A stretch of 64,000 bases of DNA from Pyrus communis. Lineage: Eukaryota; Streptophyta; Magnoliopsida; Rosales; Rosaceae. The stretch lies in assembly GCF_963583255.1 (NCBI RefSeq), contig NC_084805.1, forward strand, positions 8,114,827-8,178,826, read 5' to 3'. Shown here piece by piece: positions 31,092 to 45,374 of the stretch. A model generated the notes under the pieces. It did no database searches. It was not told the DNA's origin and saw only the letters and a list, made by a program, of their open reading frames with translations. The position numbers and the translations under genes are program-made. Numbering within the stretch: position 1 is the first letter of the stretch; each line of letters starts with the position of its first letter.

Positions 31092-33110
31092 TTGCCTAAA
31101 TCTTCAGATCCTGATCGTCCGCATAAGATATGCGTGCAATATTTAGACTTAGGCTTGAAATTCCCTTTGTCAACCCTTCTGAAGGAGATTCTGGTATGCT
31201 ACAATGTCACACTCTGCAATCTCACTTCTGCCACCTTTCACATTATCACATGCTTTGAGCTACTAAATAAATGGTATGAAGTAGACCTTGTGCTTCAGAA
31301 ATTTTGCCTGATGTACGCCATAAGAAAGAGTTTAGAGACACATTACTTCTTCCAATCGCGGCCAAGTCTTCAATGGGGAGTGTAGATTGAGAATGCAACA
31401 TCTCTAGGTTCAAGTCTGGAATTCTACGTCTGTTAACTTACAGTGAAACAATGATGTGAAAAACATCGAATTGTGTCAGCCAAAGCTGATTGACCAAGGC
31501 TTCAAGTTCATTTCTACAGCAAACTGTAATTGGAAGTGACTTATTACTCCTGACTGGAATATAGAGCACAGCAGAGACGCCATCATCAAGCGCTGCTTTG
31601 AATATCCCATGTCCTAGCCACTATAAATTAACGTGGAAGATGCTAAAAATGAGATACGTTCAAACGAAACTCCAGAATATTTAGGATGGAGAAGAAGAAG
31701 AGGAAAAGGTTCAATGATGCCATGAAGAAGTCCAACAAGGGTAGGCTGCTAAAAAGGAAATCCGTCGAGGAGGGGAACTCCATAGTTCCGCAAGCGAAAA
31801 TCAATTAGGCTTTTAAAACTTAGCCATCCACTCCGTTTGAGTTAAGGCTTCTTGAGGCGGAGCAGCAATAGACCTCATTGCTCCCAAAGATTAGAGAGGA
31901 AGAAGAGATAAAGTTATCTCTAAGTGAAGGTCGAGGTTGCTTCGATGCCCATGAAAGCACAATCTTGTAGGCAGTGGAAAACATATAGAGTTACCACATT
32001 AACAATACCAATCAAAACAACAACAACAGCAAGACTAGCAACAACAACACCAAAAAGAACATCGACAGCAACAAGAAGTAACGACATGCTCCAACTTCAA
32101 CTCTGAATTTAAATGAGGTAATGGGTTCTCAACTTTGACTCTGCCTCGACTCTGACAGTCGTTCCAATACATACGTCGGTAGGCAATCCTATGTAACCCC
32201 CTTCGATGTTTGCCAGAGCAATAGGTTCTTCTGCTGCAGCAGCAAGCTAAGTTTAACTTCCCATGAGCCTTAAACATGCTTGGAATTGGCATGCTCTTCC
32301 ATTAATACAGTAGTCTACATAACATGGAGCATATCTAAGCGATGATCTGTGCAGTCATCGCTCACACTAATATGCAGTAAGTCCCTATTCGCCTTTTATT
32401 AAATTTGTATTGATTTCTTGTACTTTTTCCCCATTCCCATAAACTTGTGAAAACAAGCTCATGTGGGGATGAAGGCAGCACTCTTTAATCAAACCGAGAA
32501 CATTCACAAGCTAAAGGCAACCAACAAAAGAAAACTTGGATGCAAATTTCAGTTAGAGAGGCAGCTGCAGAAAAGATCTACGAAGCTAAAGAAGGTGCTA
32601 GTGGAGAAACAAACAGCAGAGCATTCCTATGAGGTCAAGCAGGACAACTTGATTGAGCATCTAGTCTATGAAAAGAACAAGGCCACTAACCTTAAGGAAA
32701 TACTAACTAGGTTCATAGAGGAGTTGGAGCAAACTTTGAAGGCCAAATGATAAGGTGGAGCACACACTGGCTGCAGAGCGGAGTAATTGGAACACAGATC
32801 GCACCATCCTCCAATAGAACTTAAAGAGACTTCAACGTGACAAGCGAGAAATGAGAATGAGGCAGACTTGACAGATATCCATGCAATTTTCCAAGATGCC
32901 TTTGAGTTGAAGTATGTCGAAAGCTATGACTTGGGCTACATCACTGGCTTTGTTGGATGGGACCACCAAGATGGTTGGGATGCCTACAACAAGATGGCAA
33001 AGATAAAGAAAGCCAACTTTCTCATTCCTCCCAGCATGTTAAATGAAATTGTAGAGCTAAAGGCATATAAGGGAACTGGATTGAGTGATGACTTTGATGA
33101 TGGATCCTGA
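31092..33110 (+). pseudogene. Antisense-ORF remnant inside the old element
   Basis: Broken coding fragments on one strand. 31092-31385 contains LDLGLKFPLSTLLKEIL, in the style of the N-terminal domain of gypsy-associated antisense proteins (putative gypsy-type transposon domain). 32463-32750 encodes a basic coiled coil (95 aa, QLERQLQKRSTKLKKVL). 32868-33110 encodes DAFELKYVESYDLGYITGFVGW and ends acidic (SDDFDDGS). The fragments lie in different frames with stops between them. The combination of an N-terminal domain, a coiled coil and an acidic tail resembles the antisense genes of Tat elements; homology is inferred by style only. Confidence 0.45.
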
Positions 33111-33570
33111 AGTGACTCCACCTACCAACTTTAAAGTTGCTCCCAACATTCTGTCTGCTGCTGAAAAAGGTAAAGTTATTGATGCTACAGCTATTTTTTA
33201 TAATAAGGGTTAATCGTAGTTTTTACTTTCAAGTGTTTTTAGACAATTTTTGTTGCTAGGAAGAGGGCATGTCCCTTCCAAAATTAAACGCTCTACTTTT
33301 TGCCTTAGTCATGGACTTTGGCTGTTAAAGTTTATGGACCGAACCTCCTTGCATATCTTTTAGTCAAGTAATTCTACTCAAATCTTTAAGCCTATTTTTC
33401 ATCCTTTGCTTCCTTACCGCAGAATATAGTTCAATCCGACCATATTTCCAAAATAAACCAACGTCAAGGTTTGAATCATGGATGTTATCTTTTAAGCTGT
33501 TAAAAAAATAAAAATATATATATAAAAAAAAAAAAATAAAAAATAAAAAAACAAATATCCGCATCACCAT

Positions 33571-34158
33571 GTGTGGAGGAGATACACAAACTCGAATACA
33601 TGTAGAAAAAAAATATGATCATAAGATCACCTTTGCACTGGTGGGGTACCGGCCAAAGGTTCTTCGACAGTCAAGTTAGTCAGCAATTTATGATACTCAA
33701 GTAGTAGGTAAGAGAATTGAGAATGCGATAATTGTGTTACTAGTGATGAACTCTAAAAGGGTGTATTTATACTAATTGAGAGATAGTCCTTTTAGGATAT
33801 ACAATTTGTATTAAACTAGGAGAATATCAATGGATAACTAGGAGTAGATATTGCATCCTCTTAGAAGTGCAATTACTTATAGCACACACCAATCCCTAAA
33901 TTGTAGGAATCTCTAATAATATAGGAAACTGATCTAATCCCCGATCAGATCAAGTTTTCATATCTTGCGAAACAAGAATGGTTAATTTCATTGAAGTTGG
34001 CATACTTCACCTACCTTTCTGGTACATAGAATGTGGTGGCATCATTAGTCCGTCTATGCAACTCACTCTAATAGGAGTTGTTGAGTTCATGACTGAACTT
34101 CTGAGGTATTCATATTCCGATCCATCATACTCTGGCTTTAGAAAATCATGGTCCCACA
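33571..34158 (-). repeat. 5' LTR of the old element
   Basis: Collinear with 29873-30456. The right border is gtcccaca (34151-34158). The left border is near an A-rich run (33485-33550). Confidence 0.6.
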
Positions 34159-34680
34159 TTCACCATAAGTTTATGAAACGAACGTGACATGTTTTTTTTG
34201 TATCAAAAAATAAGTAGAGAACTTGTAAAAGGTAAGTCAAAAGCTGAAAACCAATTTATCGCTTACCCCTAGTGCACATATGTAGTTGTATAAACATAAT
34301 GAATGAATAAACTTGTGAAAAATATAAGGTCAAAAGTCCAAAATAACCTGCTTTTGGATGTAAAACTTAGGGGTGTTCTATCCTTTACTTCTCACACAAC
34401 CTATTAATTTTCGATCGCCCGATCGGATGAATTGAAGAATATCAATAGATAGAAATTAATAAGGGGTGTGTGAGAAATAAAAAGGGGTGTGTTAATAGCA
34501 TACTCCAAAACTTAACGGAATTAGGATGAGATGACAAATTAATGATTTTAGAAAATTCATGTGACAAATTGCTTAAAATTTTAAGTCATATGACAAATTA
34601 AAAACTATGTAAAAGTTCATATGACTTTTGTTTTTTTTAATTCTTTTTTCCTTAGTTGGAGTTGGAGCCCTTCAACATAA

Positions 34681-34729
<49 letters not shown>

Positions 34730-36925
34730 TATATATATATATATATATATATAAAGGTGGTATAGTAATTTAAATTAACCTACCTTCTTACCCGCCCCAT
34801 CTTTTCTCTTTTTTAACCCTTTTCATCAGTATAGCATGTTGAAAGTTACTAGATATGTTACAAATTAAAGTCTTCCATATGCATATACATCTATTTTTTA
34901 ACGAAGAGGATATTTTCATTGATATTTTTAAGTACAATCCAATGCGAGCATCAAATCAAATTTTCTTTTGGCTCCCAATACATCTTCATCAAAGCTTTCG
35001 TATAATAATTTTGCAGTCACATTTGACCACTAAGAATACAGTTTTCTTGGTTTTTCATGTGACACCAGTGTCATGTGCACATGGCTGTGGGGTTAGTGTT
35101 GTGCGTGCTATAATCATACTTGACATATGCGGCATTTTAGTCGAAATCCTTGGTTGCACACTTGCTAAATATTGTTTTTTGTGGAACCATTAGCCAGCTA
35201 GTACTGTAGGGGAAATTGATAGAGACAAACATTGTAGGCCTTTGTATATTATATATTAAAAAAAGTGCAAATATTAAAAAAATAAAATTGATAGAGACAA
35301 CCATTAGCCAGCTAGTACAGCTAGTACTGTAGGGGAAATTCAGGTGGTCTTTGTATATTATATATTAAAAAAAGTGCAAATATTTATGTCTGTGGGCTTT
35401 AAATTTTGATTGGAAACAAGCACCCACAATGGTCGGTCAATTCCAAAATCACTGCAAGCTAGTGGTATTAGTATTACCATTGTTTTAGACGTTATGGGAA
35501 TCAAAACGTCGGGCAAATTTTTTGAAAAATGATCCTCTTCGGATCCTCTAGGGATCCGGTTGATCAATAAATCACTTCCGTTCATTATACATTATGCAGT
35601 TAAAAATAATTTAAAATTTAAAATTTAAAATTAAATATAAATAATATCTAACGAAAACTGATCCACAATATACGATGAACGGATGTAATTGCTTGATTAC
35701 TTTTCAAAACACTATAAAATCAATATTTCATAGATATGTCATCGTTACTTGATTTTGATGATTTCAAAAGGTGAGATAATCCTCATTTTAGCCCAATTTC
35801 CAAATGTCCTTGTATATATCGTATCATGTGCCGGAAAACTCAAGTAAATAGGGAGAAAATACTGCTGCGTCATTTAGTTTCAAATCTCCTTACCAGCAAA
35901 TAGAACGATACACACAAATTTGAAAGGTAATACGCAAAAGAAAAGTCAGTTTCACTGCGGGCCAAAACTCCAAATAAAAAATAAAATCCGGCCGACAACG
36001 GAGCCCATCTAACTGTAACTGAATTAAACGTTTCATGTCAGTCTTGTTCATTTGGTATTCCGGCAGAGGTAGGATCCTGCACCTCCTGAAACACAACCTG
36101 CGGAAAAGTAAACTGATTGCCTACCCAATGAGATAGACAACAAGTGAGAAAGAACTGGTCGACCTGTCTGAGCATAAATTACAGCAAAAGGAAAGATTTA
36201 TGTTACTCACATTGGTAAGAAAATTGGTGATACAGAACCAATGTTGGATTTGTGCGTAGATACTGAGAATTGAACAGAGATGCACGCACGAACATGATGC
36301 ACCATGACAGCAAGCTGCCAAGAACTCAATATCCTCTTGATACTACTTTGAATTGAACTATCCTTGCACTGTCAATGGTGAACTGTGGATGTGGAATGAC
36401 CTTTCTCAAACCTCCCGCAGTATTCTAGTTGCATAATACCGTGTGAGGTTGTCCGTCCCAGACTCCAATCTTCATGATGGAATTAAAGCAGTAGAGGCGG
36501 CTAAGCATGCCCTTGTACTTTTTGGAAACCAAGTTCAGCTTCACAACAGAAGAGTGGTTCGCACGCAGCAGTAATTTTAACAAGGCTCCACATGTCCTCC
36601 GCCCAATAAACTGCTGACTGTCATAGGGTGTGCAGAGGCCTGAGCAGGTGTTTCAATATTGCCAATTAATGAGGCCATTAGACACTTGTGGCCAATTGCT
36701 CACAAAAACAATCCTCATGGTGAATTTAATGATCAGGAACCTCAAAATTTGAAGCCAAAAGACAGTCGGATTGCTGAAGCTTGCCCAGGAGGTAAAAAGT
36801 TCCATCCTGAAGTGTGCCTGATTATTCATGGCAAAAGTGAATGAGTTCACCAAACATTCCTGACCCTGTCATTTGCTCTGTAAACATAAGACTTGATGTA
36901 GTTTAAACAGACCATCTTCACAAGT
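34159..36925. other. Intergenic and SMG1 3' flank: microsatellite, duplication, foldback
   Basis: No gene supported. (TAA)n at about 34680-34727 is followed by (AT)n to about 34753. A tandem duplication of about 115 bp pairs 35187-35275 with 35303-35381. An imperfect inverted repeat pairs 35568-35596 (cttccgttcat) with 35665-35693 (atgaacggatg), probably a small MITE. 35880-36925 lies downstream of the SMG1 stop and probably includes its 3' UTR; I could not fix the poly(A) site. Confidence 0.5.
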
Positions 36926-39900
36926 TCAAATCCATGGTGTCCAACCTTCATACATGTTGCAAAGACTGTCAACACTCGTGGCTTGCTTAAGTAGATAGTC
37001 AACTTGCTCCCCGATACTAATCTCTCTGAGAATACACAAAAGATTCAATGTCAATATTAATTATGACCAAAAACCCATACAGATCCCCAGAAGCAGCAGT
37101 TACCTATTGTCAGCAATGTCTCGACCAACTAGTTTCATCTCAACTCGTCTTAAGACCGACATTGCATAAGGGTTTTTACCTATAAAAATAACCAAAAGTA
37201 ACAAAGGTAAGTGCAACAACAATGACAATTATTAATTTCAAGTATTAAAAACCTGAAAATCACCAGAACAAAGGTAGTATGTATCAGACAGTGAATGGAA
37301 AATGAATTACAATAGTTTCAACTAAAAGGCAAGAACAATTGATGATGCATCATCATATTATAAAATTACACATTCTTTTGGACCACATGCAAAGATTCTT
37401 CCACAAAATAAAGTTGCACAACAATTTCTCAACCTAAATCTTTACTGATCTCAAGAGTTCTCATCAATTCATAGCATGTTCTCTCATGCCGCTTCTTTTC
37501 TTATTTGTTATGTTTCATTTATGTTATTTGAAAAGTCAAAATAGGGCTAGAGTTATTAAATAATCCTAGTAGAACCAGAATTTACTATGAGTACTTAGAA
37601 TGTATCATCTGTTTATCCTACATATCAAATTAAAGAATCCCTTCAGTTTATTTTCCCTACAACACAAATATCTTCATTCCAACTTCAATTCGATCGCTTA
37701 CTCTCTCCATATTTTTGTCTTTTCCCATTGAGTATACATTTTCAGCTGTGTTCAGCTGGACAAAAGCTTAACAGCTCTGCCCAATCCCATTTTTCTTCTC
37801 CTTTCGGCTCGACTTGTTCAGAGACATTTTTAGTGTTTAATAAGCTTAATAGTTTCAGCAACTGTGTTTACAGAATAATTTCCTATATAATACATATATA
37901 TATATATATGTGTATGTGTATATATATATTATATCCAATTACTTCTTTGTTCATACAGAAGAAATAAAAGAAATAACAAGTAGATAAAAAAAAAAGGCAA
38001 GAAATGAAACAGTAGATATCCATGCAGAGGAGAGTGAGAAAAAATAAAGACAGGTAGAAAATTTTATAGGATAGGCTCGATACTTACCCCTGCCGACTCG
38101 GGTAGAACGACTTTCATCTTTAATTTTGGCCTTGTTTAGTGAGGATATTTCATCTTTACTCCCAAACATCTCCTGCGTGTTCTCATTCAAAGGACGCGAA
38201 ATATCAGGACAGACTGCTGCAGATTCATCACCTGGTGTTGACTTTGGGACACTAGGTATCGACTTAAAAAAGCCAATATGAGTGTTATCAACCTCTGCGT
38301 ACTTTGATTCCAACTGTACAGAACCTGAGATTTCTGGGCTATCATTTATAGAGTCGGGAGCAGTGTTTTGATAATCTGTACCCTCTCTGCTACTAGGACC
38401 ATGCAAAAGCTGTTGTACTATATCTTCAGGATCATTGAAGCTACCTGGTAAACTCTCTTCAGCTAAGGTAATGCCAGACTCGGTACTACTACTGCAGATA
38501 CTATCTGGCGGAGATAACCATCCTTTAGATTCCAAAGGAAGTCCAGTAATGCTGAGAAAATCATTGTTGCTTTCACTGTTTGACATAGAGAGGTTCTCTC
38601 TCTCTTCCTTTTCATCAAATCCAGTAGCATCAGAAGTAAGATCAGGCCTCGATACATCAATTAGTGGTGATTCCACTTCCTGGCTTTCTCCTAGTCCTTC
38701 AAGAGCCTATCAAAGATGAGAGAGAAAGGGTTTACATTTAGTCAACATACTGTTGTAAAACAATAATAATAAAATAAAATAAAGATGATTTATGTCAATA
38801 CTGTTGACATACTTTATGAAGATTTCCAGCATGAAGACTTGCAGTTCGGGCAAGCCTGGTCAACATAGAATAGAGCCCCTTGACGGATGATGTGAGGGAG
38901 GGCACCAAGGGCTCTAAGGCCTGACGAGCCTCCCTAATTCTTAAAGAATACGACTGGTATATGGCTTGTCCATGAATGGGAGATATTTCCATCTTGGTCT
39001 CTCTTTCCCTAGCCATAGCATCAGTCATAGCAGCAACATCCTTGGACAAAACTGTTTCCAGTGGAAGAAGAATTGCATTTGCCTGTCCAAGATGTCGCAA
39101 ACAGCATGTATGGTTATGTACATACTCAGTAAATAATCAAATCTAGTTGTATTTGCATAAATAAATAAATAAATAAAACTCGCAGAATAAGTAAAACTGC
39201 AATTAATAAATGTAAAAAGGATATAAAACTTTAATTGTGAGATGAGGAAAACCTTTGAAAGTTCCTCCACAAAAGAACGATGTACTGCAGCAGCCTCCCT
39301 TCCCAGACTGTGAACATCATGTAGGTCTTCAGTTATTGCAAGCACCTATCCAAAGGAGAAGCATTAACCATATAACGAAGCCATCCCCAATCAAACAAAA
39401 AGTTGAAAATGACAAGAGTAATTGAGTCCCAGTTGATAGAATCCTTTTGAAATTGCAAAAGTAAAGGAAAGGAAAGGCAAATTCAGTTGATAGAAGGCCT
39501 GATAACAGGAAGATGCAATGGTATTTCAATAATCTATCATAAAGATCATAGGCAATCTATCCATCAACTTTATTTCATATGCATAATTAGATTGCTGAAA
39601 GAAACAGCATTCATACAGAACCAATGTCATAATACATCGGTATGTTACTATCTACACGTTACTAACTGTTTTTGGTTAAATAGTTTGTGTCAGAAAAGTA
39701 AGTGCAAATGGAGCAAAAATAAGCAAAATGGATAACCATTATTTCCCTGCACATAATCCCACTTTCTAGAATAGGTAAGATAAATTAGAGCAATAACATT
39801 TGCAAAAAGTAAAGAGGAAATGATCATTATAAGTCCTGCTCACTATAAAATCATAAACTGTGTGGATGACTAACAATTAGAACAATGCCAGAATGTAAGG

Positions 39901-42900
39901 CATTGCCAACTTATTAGAATAGCCAAACTAAATGAGGGAAGCAGGTCCTCTAAACAATTTGGGTACCTCAAATAAAAATAAGAAATCAAATGATTTGGGT
40001 ACCACAAAGGGAAGCAGGTCCTATGAATAATAGAATGGTTTTGAGGAATCTGTAGGTGGCAGCAGAGGGAGTTATGGAGAAAATTCGTTTGTGGTCTTCA
40101 TTATGAGGCTCGGTGACGTCAGATTTTAAATATTTGTGATTTTCATGTAGTTGCCTTCATTGGAAAGCTTCTATCAGTCAGCTTCTTGAGTTTTCTTACT
40201 TGTTTTCATTATAGGGGTTCATTTTTGCTTTGCTAGTTTTCTGTGGACTTCCTGTCCACTCGTGTATTTTTATTGTCTTAATGAAACTAATTATTACAAT
40301 TGAAACTAACTATTAGAATTGAATTTTTTTAATGATTGTAAGGACTATTAGTGTATATTGTTATTGAACATTGGTGACCCACATTTTTGGTAATTTGTAT
40401 TTAACACATTCAAAATCCAATGTGTGGTACAGTTGTTGGTTGTTACACATGAAGGGAGTATTAGTGGATATTGTTTAGTAGATCTTCATATCCGGTGCTG
40501 GCCTGCTAATAGAAATAGCAGTAAATTAGCAAAACTAAACAGTGACTACCCACCAATGTAGCGTATATAGAGTCTCTGCTTAGTAGGTATACACTGATTT
40601 ATATTGATCCAATACACTAATGTACCCAATCAAACAGCCACTCACATTACCATATCTCAAACATGAAATATAAATTCCAGCGTAACGTGCATCACAGTAT
40701 ATAAACAACATACCAACCACCGTAAAATTAGTAATACTGATCCAATGGCAATATCAATTAGCATCAAAATTTTAACTCATACCTCTTCAAGCATGGAACC
40801 ACATTCAGAAGTCAAAGTAGAATGACGATTTGAAACACGGGCATATGCCCCAAGTGCAACACTGGCTTCACATGCACAGTCACTCATTGCAAGAACAGTG
40901 CTTTGTAAATCCCCTGTAAATGACAAAAACCAGCAGGTCTCACATGATTTACGGATATATAGTATGTATAGCACAGATGTGTGTGTGTGGGCTCCTAGCA
41001 TATAACAGTTAAGGATGTATCCATTGGTATATGTGGAAAAGAAGGTATGACCTGAAGCGGACTTTGCTTTGAGAGTGGCAATACTAAGTTCATTGGTTGC
41101 AGAAGACAATCCACTGGAAGCAGTTTCCACGGTGCTTTGTGCAAGCTTCCATTCTTGTTCAGTGCCTAATACAGGATACACCAAAGCACACATTAAGGAC
41201 TCGTATGGATGAGAAGTTGGTATCAGAAACAAGTTGATTATCAAACAACATTACACACTCACGAGCAAAAGAATTGTAAGTAATATCCAATCTTTTTAGT
41301 GCATTCAAGTAAGCTTGCTGCCATGTTCTGCCATCAGTGCCAGTCCTGAATGGGTACATCTCTTCGGGAGATCGAAAAATACCATCTCTTGATGCTTCAA
41401 ACTCCAATATAGACATGCAAATTCTAATAATATCTGATGCCTTTTCCCTAGCTTGCCATAGTAGTTGCCTTCGCCTGATTAGATGGTCATGAAATTCAGG
41501 AGGAATTCCAGAATTCTTACTTGAACTATTTCCAGCTGCACTGGAGTTTGGGCCACCACAAGCCCACCCCATTGCTCTCTCAAGCTGCCCTTCAGCTGCC
41601 AGAGAAGTTCGTTCACAAGCTTGCAGTGACTCCAAAGACCTGGCTATCTTTGACACAGCAGACTGCAAACTTTCCCGCATGTTAGGTCTGCTGAGTGTTA
41701 AGACAATAGGATATAAACTATCATCCCCAGCAAGAAATTTCTGAAACATGACCCTGCTACTGTGTGAAGGGGTCAAGGTAACATCATGCATCCATTCGAT
41801 CTGAACAATCTCCAGGCCTGTCTTCCAAAGAGCCTCTCTCAGCTCATTCACCTGCCTTTTCATTAGAGATGCAGCGGAACTTGCTGCTCTGGCTGTTTCA
41901 TGTGCATTGCAGAATTCCTCAAGCATAAGGTGAACCCTTTTTAAAGCCCCGACATCTCTTTTTACTTCATCAAGAGCAGCTTCCTTCATAAACTCTGTCA
42001 ATTGCTTCCGATGCTCAATTTCTTTATCAATGCTAGCCAATAAATTAGGGACAACTCGATCTTTCAGGTATCGACCAAGATGTTCTTGAAGTTGTATTTC
42101 AAGCTTTCTCTTAACAACATTGAAGAGCTGGTCAAACCCTAAAGTTTGATCAACAGATGAAGCTACATCATTTAGGCATGAGTCCAGAAAAGAATCAATA
42201 ACACCAATTTTCCAAACAAAGAAAGAATGTTGACTCAATAAGCTGCCAAACTTCCAAACATATTCAGACATTGGGTACCCGGCACTCATCAAATCTGCTA
42301 AATTAGGAATCTCAGTTGAGTAAGAAGTATAAGAACCTCCAAATGAAGACAGCACTTTATCAATCAATTCCAAATCAGAAAAGGGCTTAACAAGCATGTC
42401 CAGTAGCACCTTGCTTTTTGAGACATGCAGCTCTCTTTCCTCTTTGACACTAACTAGAGACTGAAAATGGTGTGCAGAAGCAGCGAGGGCATTCTTTATA
42501 TTAGATTCTCTCTTTATAAGAGAGGAAGTTCGCAAGTCCCTTTGGTTCCAAGTTTGATGGAGTTGGTCCAGCTGTGCCCTACAAGCTTCTTCTTGGGAAG
42601 CAAGCTCCTCTGCCTCTTCCCATGAGAGATGATCCCTACCTTTCATAGCAGCTTCTTCAAGAGCCAACTGCTGCTCTGTAATGAGACCAACTTTAATGAA
42701 GTAATTCTGTTCTAGTTCAACTAAAGATGCCCTCTCCATCTCTACTTGTATGAGTTGCTCAAGTACAGTATCAATAGAACCGCGAATTTGTGAGATTAGT
42801 CCAAACGCATCCATGACTTCTGAATTCAGAGAAACTGCAGATCTTATTACATCCGGAAGAACAGCTTCAGTCATTTGCCCAATCAAGCTCTTAAAGGAAT

Positions 42901-45311
42901 GTAAAATGGTTTTAAAAATGGAAGCCCAATTTCCATCAGAATAATATCCTGGACGGCCTTTATCTGTGTCATCACTAGGTAAATCTCTACCAATCAGTTG
43001 CTGCAGTTCATTAACAAACCCTGCTAGAAGTATACACTTCTCTACTTGCTCCTCAATTCCACAGAAAATAGTTTCAAATTCCATCTGTAACTGGTTATTC
43101 GCATTTCTACGTTTATTTGAATCATTAATTATGTCGAGCACCTTATGTTTGACCTCATTGTACATATAACTGGATGCTGTGTTCAGAACAAATAAAACTT
43201 TCTCCCTTTTTTCATTCAGATCCCCACGCAATCTAGAATCCTTTGCCCCATTTCCATCATTCTTAGATTGCCCAAATTGAATGGAAACAATGGCATCTTC
43301 TTTCTTTGCAAGACCAGCTGATTGCATGAATTTCATGAAAGCAGACAGAAGCCGATCCTTAGCGTTTGATTCGGTCTCTGAACCAATAGAGTTCGCTAGC
43401 TCCGCATACTCCTCTTCAAGCTTCTCCATCTCTAGGGCATACTTCTTTACTTTACGACACAGATCATCATGACTGAGTGTGATAGAATCAAAATTCTCCC
43501 CATGTTGTTTGGCAATAAGTTCAGCACCCTGTCTTCTAGCAAGAGATAGGGTATCAGAGGAAAGAGCACTGGCAGATAGTTGCAGAACCTGTGCCCAGCC
43601 ATGAATTGCACTCGTTGTAATGTAATTTAATGGTAAAATTCTTTGCAAAGCCAACGAATATACTTGAAGTGCATTTATCGCAGAAGAGAGACCATCATCC
43701 AGTTCAGATACTAGTTGAGAGACTTCCCGATCTATATCATAGCATTGTGCTTGTGTTGGCTCAGGAACAATAGTCAGCGGAACCCCAGCCACCAGAACAG
43801 CAGATGTAAGAGACAATGTTTCTTGCATACCACTCAGCTCAACAAAAGCATTTATTTCTTGAAGTAAATTGCCTCGTAAAGCATCAAGGATGCTCCCATG
43901 TTGTTCCATCCAGGTTGCTGCCTCTTGAGATTTCTCAGCAACCAGGGCCTTTGCCTGAGCAAATTCTCGAGCCTGAATTTCAAACAATACACGAACTTTC
44001 TCTGAATTACTAGTAGCTTCAGCAACCATTGATCTCGCAGACGTTTCATGCAGAATTAGGCTAGACCTCTCTTGATCAGCTCGATAAAAGAGTGCAGATG
44101 AAAGTTCATATTGGTTTAGAACATCAGCAAACCTCTGGTCAACATTTCCCAAATGTCATTAACAAATGTCGGCAGAACAAAAATAAGAAACAAAATAAAG
44201 TGAAAAGCATGTACCCACCTCAAGAGCAGATTCAACAGCTGGTAGAGTAGCCAATAAAAGATCGTGATGTTCCTGCTCTCAGTTAAATGGTATCAAAGTG
44301 TCATTCAAATAATCAAACTTCCACTGCATATAAATACTTAAAACATATATGTATGGACAGTTGGACACACATAACCAAAGATAAAGGTACAAACAAATTA
44401 GAGAAAGCCTGAAAACATTACTTTAATTGTCAGATACATAGGTATAGGGACAATAACTGCAACTTCAGGATATTTGCAGACACATGATAAAAATTGTGAG
44501 AATCACACAGAATGTGCCAGGTATAAATTCAAGGTACATCGAGATGCTTTCTAGCCATCCAGACATAAATTAACTAATTTAAGGGAGTGCCAAAGAATCA
44601 CTGCAGTGCAAATGCACAGAAGCTTAGGTTTCAGAATGATTACCTGTAAGGGAACACGAATTTCCTGTACACGAGATGCAAATAAACTGAGACTGACAGC
44701 CAATTCCATGCCCTTCCTTTCTTCACCACCAATTGCAGCAGCATCATGAAAATCTCCCCGTGTCCATTCCACAAGCGGGTCCCAAACAAACACTTCCAGT
44801 AACATCAAGAGTATGTCTTTGTTCTTCCTCAAAACACCAATAACTGCTTCACAGTTTGACCTAAAGGTACCTTCTATCCCCGTCATCCCTAATGCTGCTT
44901 CAATGGTCTGTGTAAGGCGGAAGGGAACAATTTCTGGAATTTTCAGTCTTTGCCCTTTATCAAAACAGACATTGTAATCAATATGGACTACATCACCACT
45001 ACAAAAATCCATTAGAATATTATCCAAGTGTCTATCCCCAAGGCCAAGAATGTGGCCCACCATGCTCATGGCAGCAACACTTCCGGAAAACCTACAAAAT
45101 GAAGTACACATTAAAAGCTAAATCTACAATATATATTATATTTTATTTATGAAACAAGAGTGTCTGATCGCCCAAAAAAACTAATAGTCGAATACCACCA
45201 TATATTAGAATGAAAAAAAGTTATACTATACTGAAAAAAGGGAAGATAAACTGATCATTAAGCCCAGCATATCACTAATTTGTACTCCAACATTTATATA
45301 TAGATATATAG

Positions 45312-45374
<63 letters not shown>

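Larger units (their letters stand above)
29873..34158 (-). mobile_element. Old non-autonomous LTR element (about 4.3 kb)
   Basis: Two diverged direct repeats, 29873-30456 and 33571-34158, enclose a 3.1-kb interior with no gag, RT or integrase. On the minus strand the LTRs start TGCAGGACCATG or TGTGGGACCATG, carry TATAAATACACCC (near 30063-30075 and 33762-33774) and end CACACA. The element therefore points to the minus strand, and the interior remnants on the plus strand are antisense. The LTRs look about 75-80% identical by eye, so the insertion is old. No target duplication was found. Confidence 0.6.

Noticed and set aside
42750..43472. Plus-strand ORFs within SMG1 exon 8
   Set aside because: Shadows of the coding strand; no homology and no promoter context.
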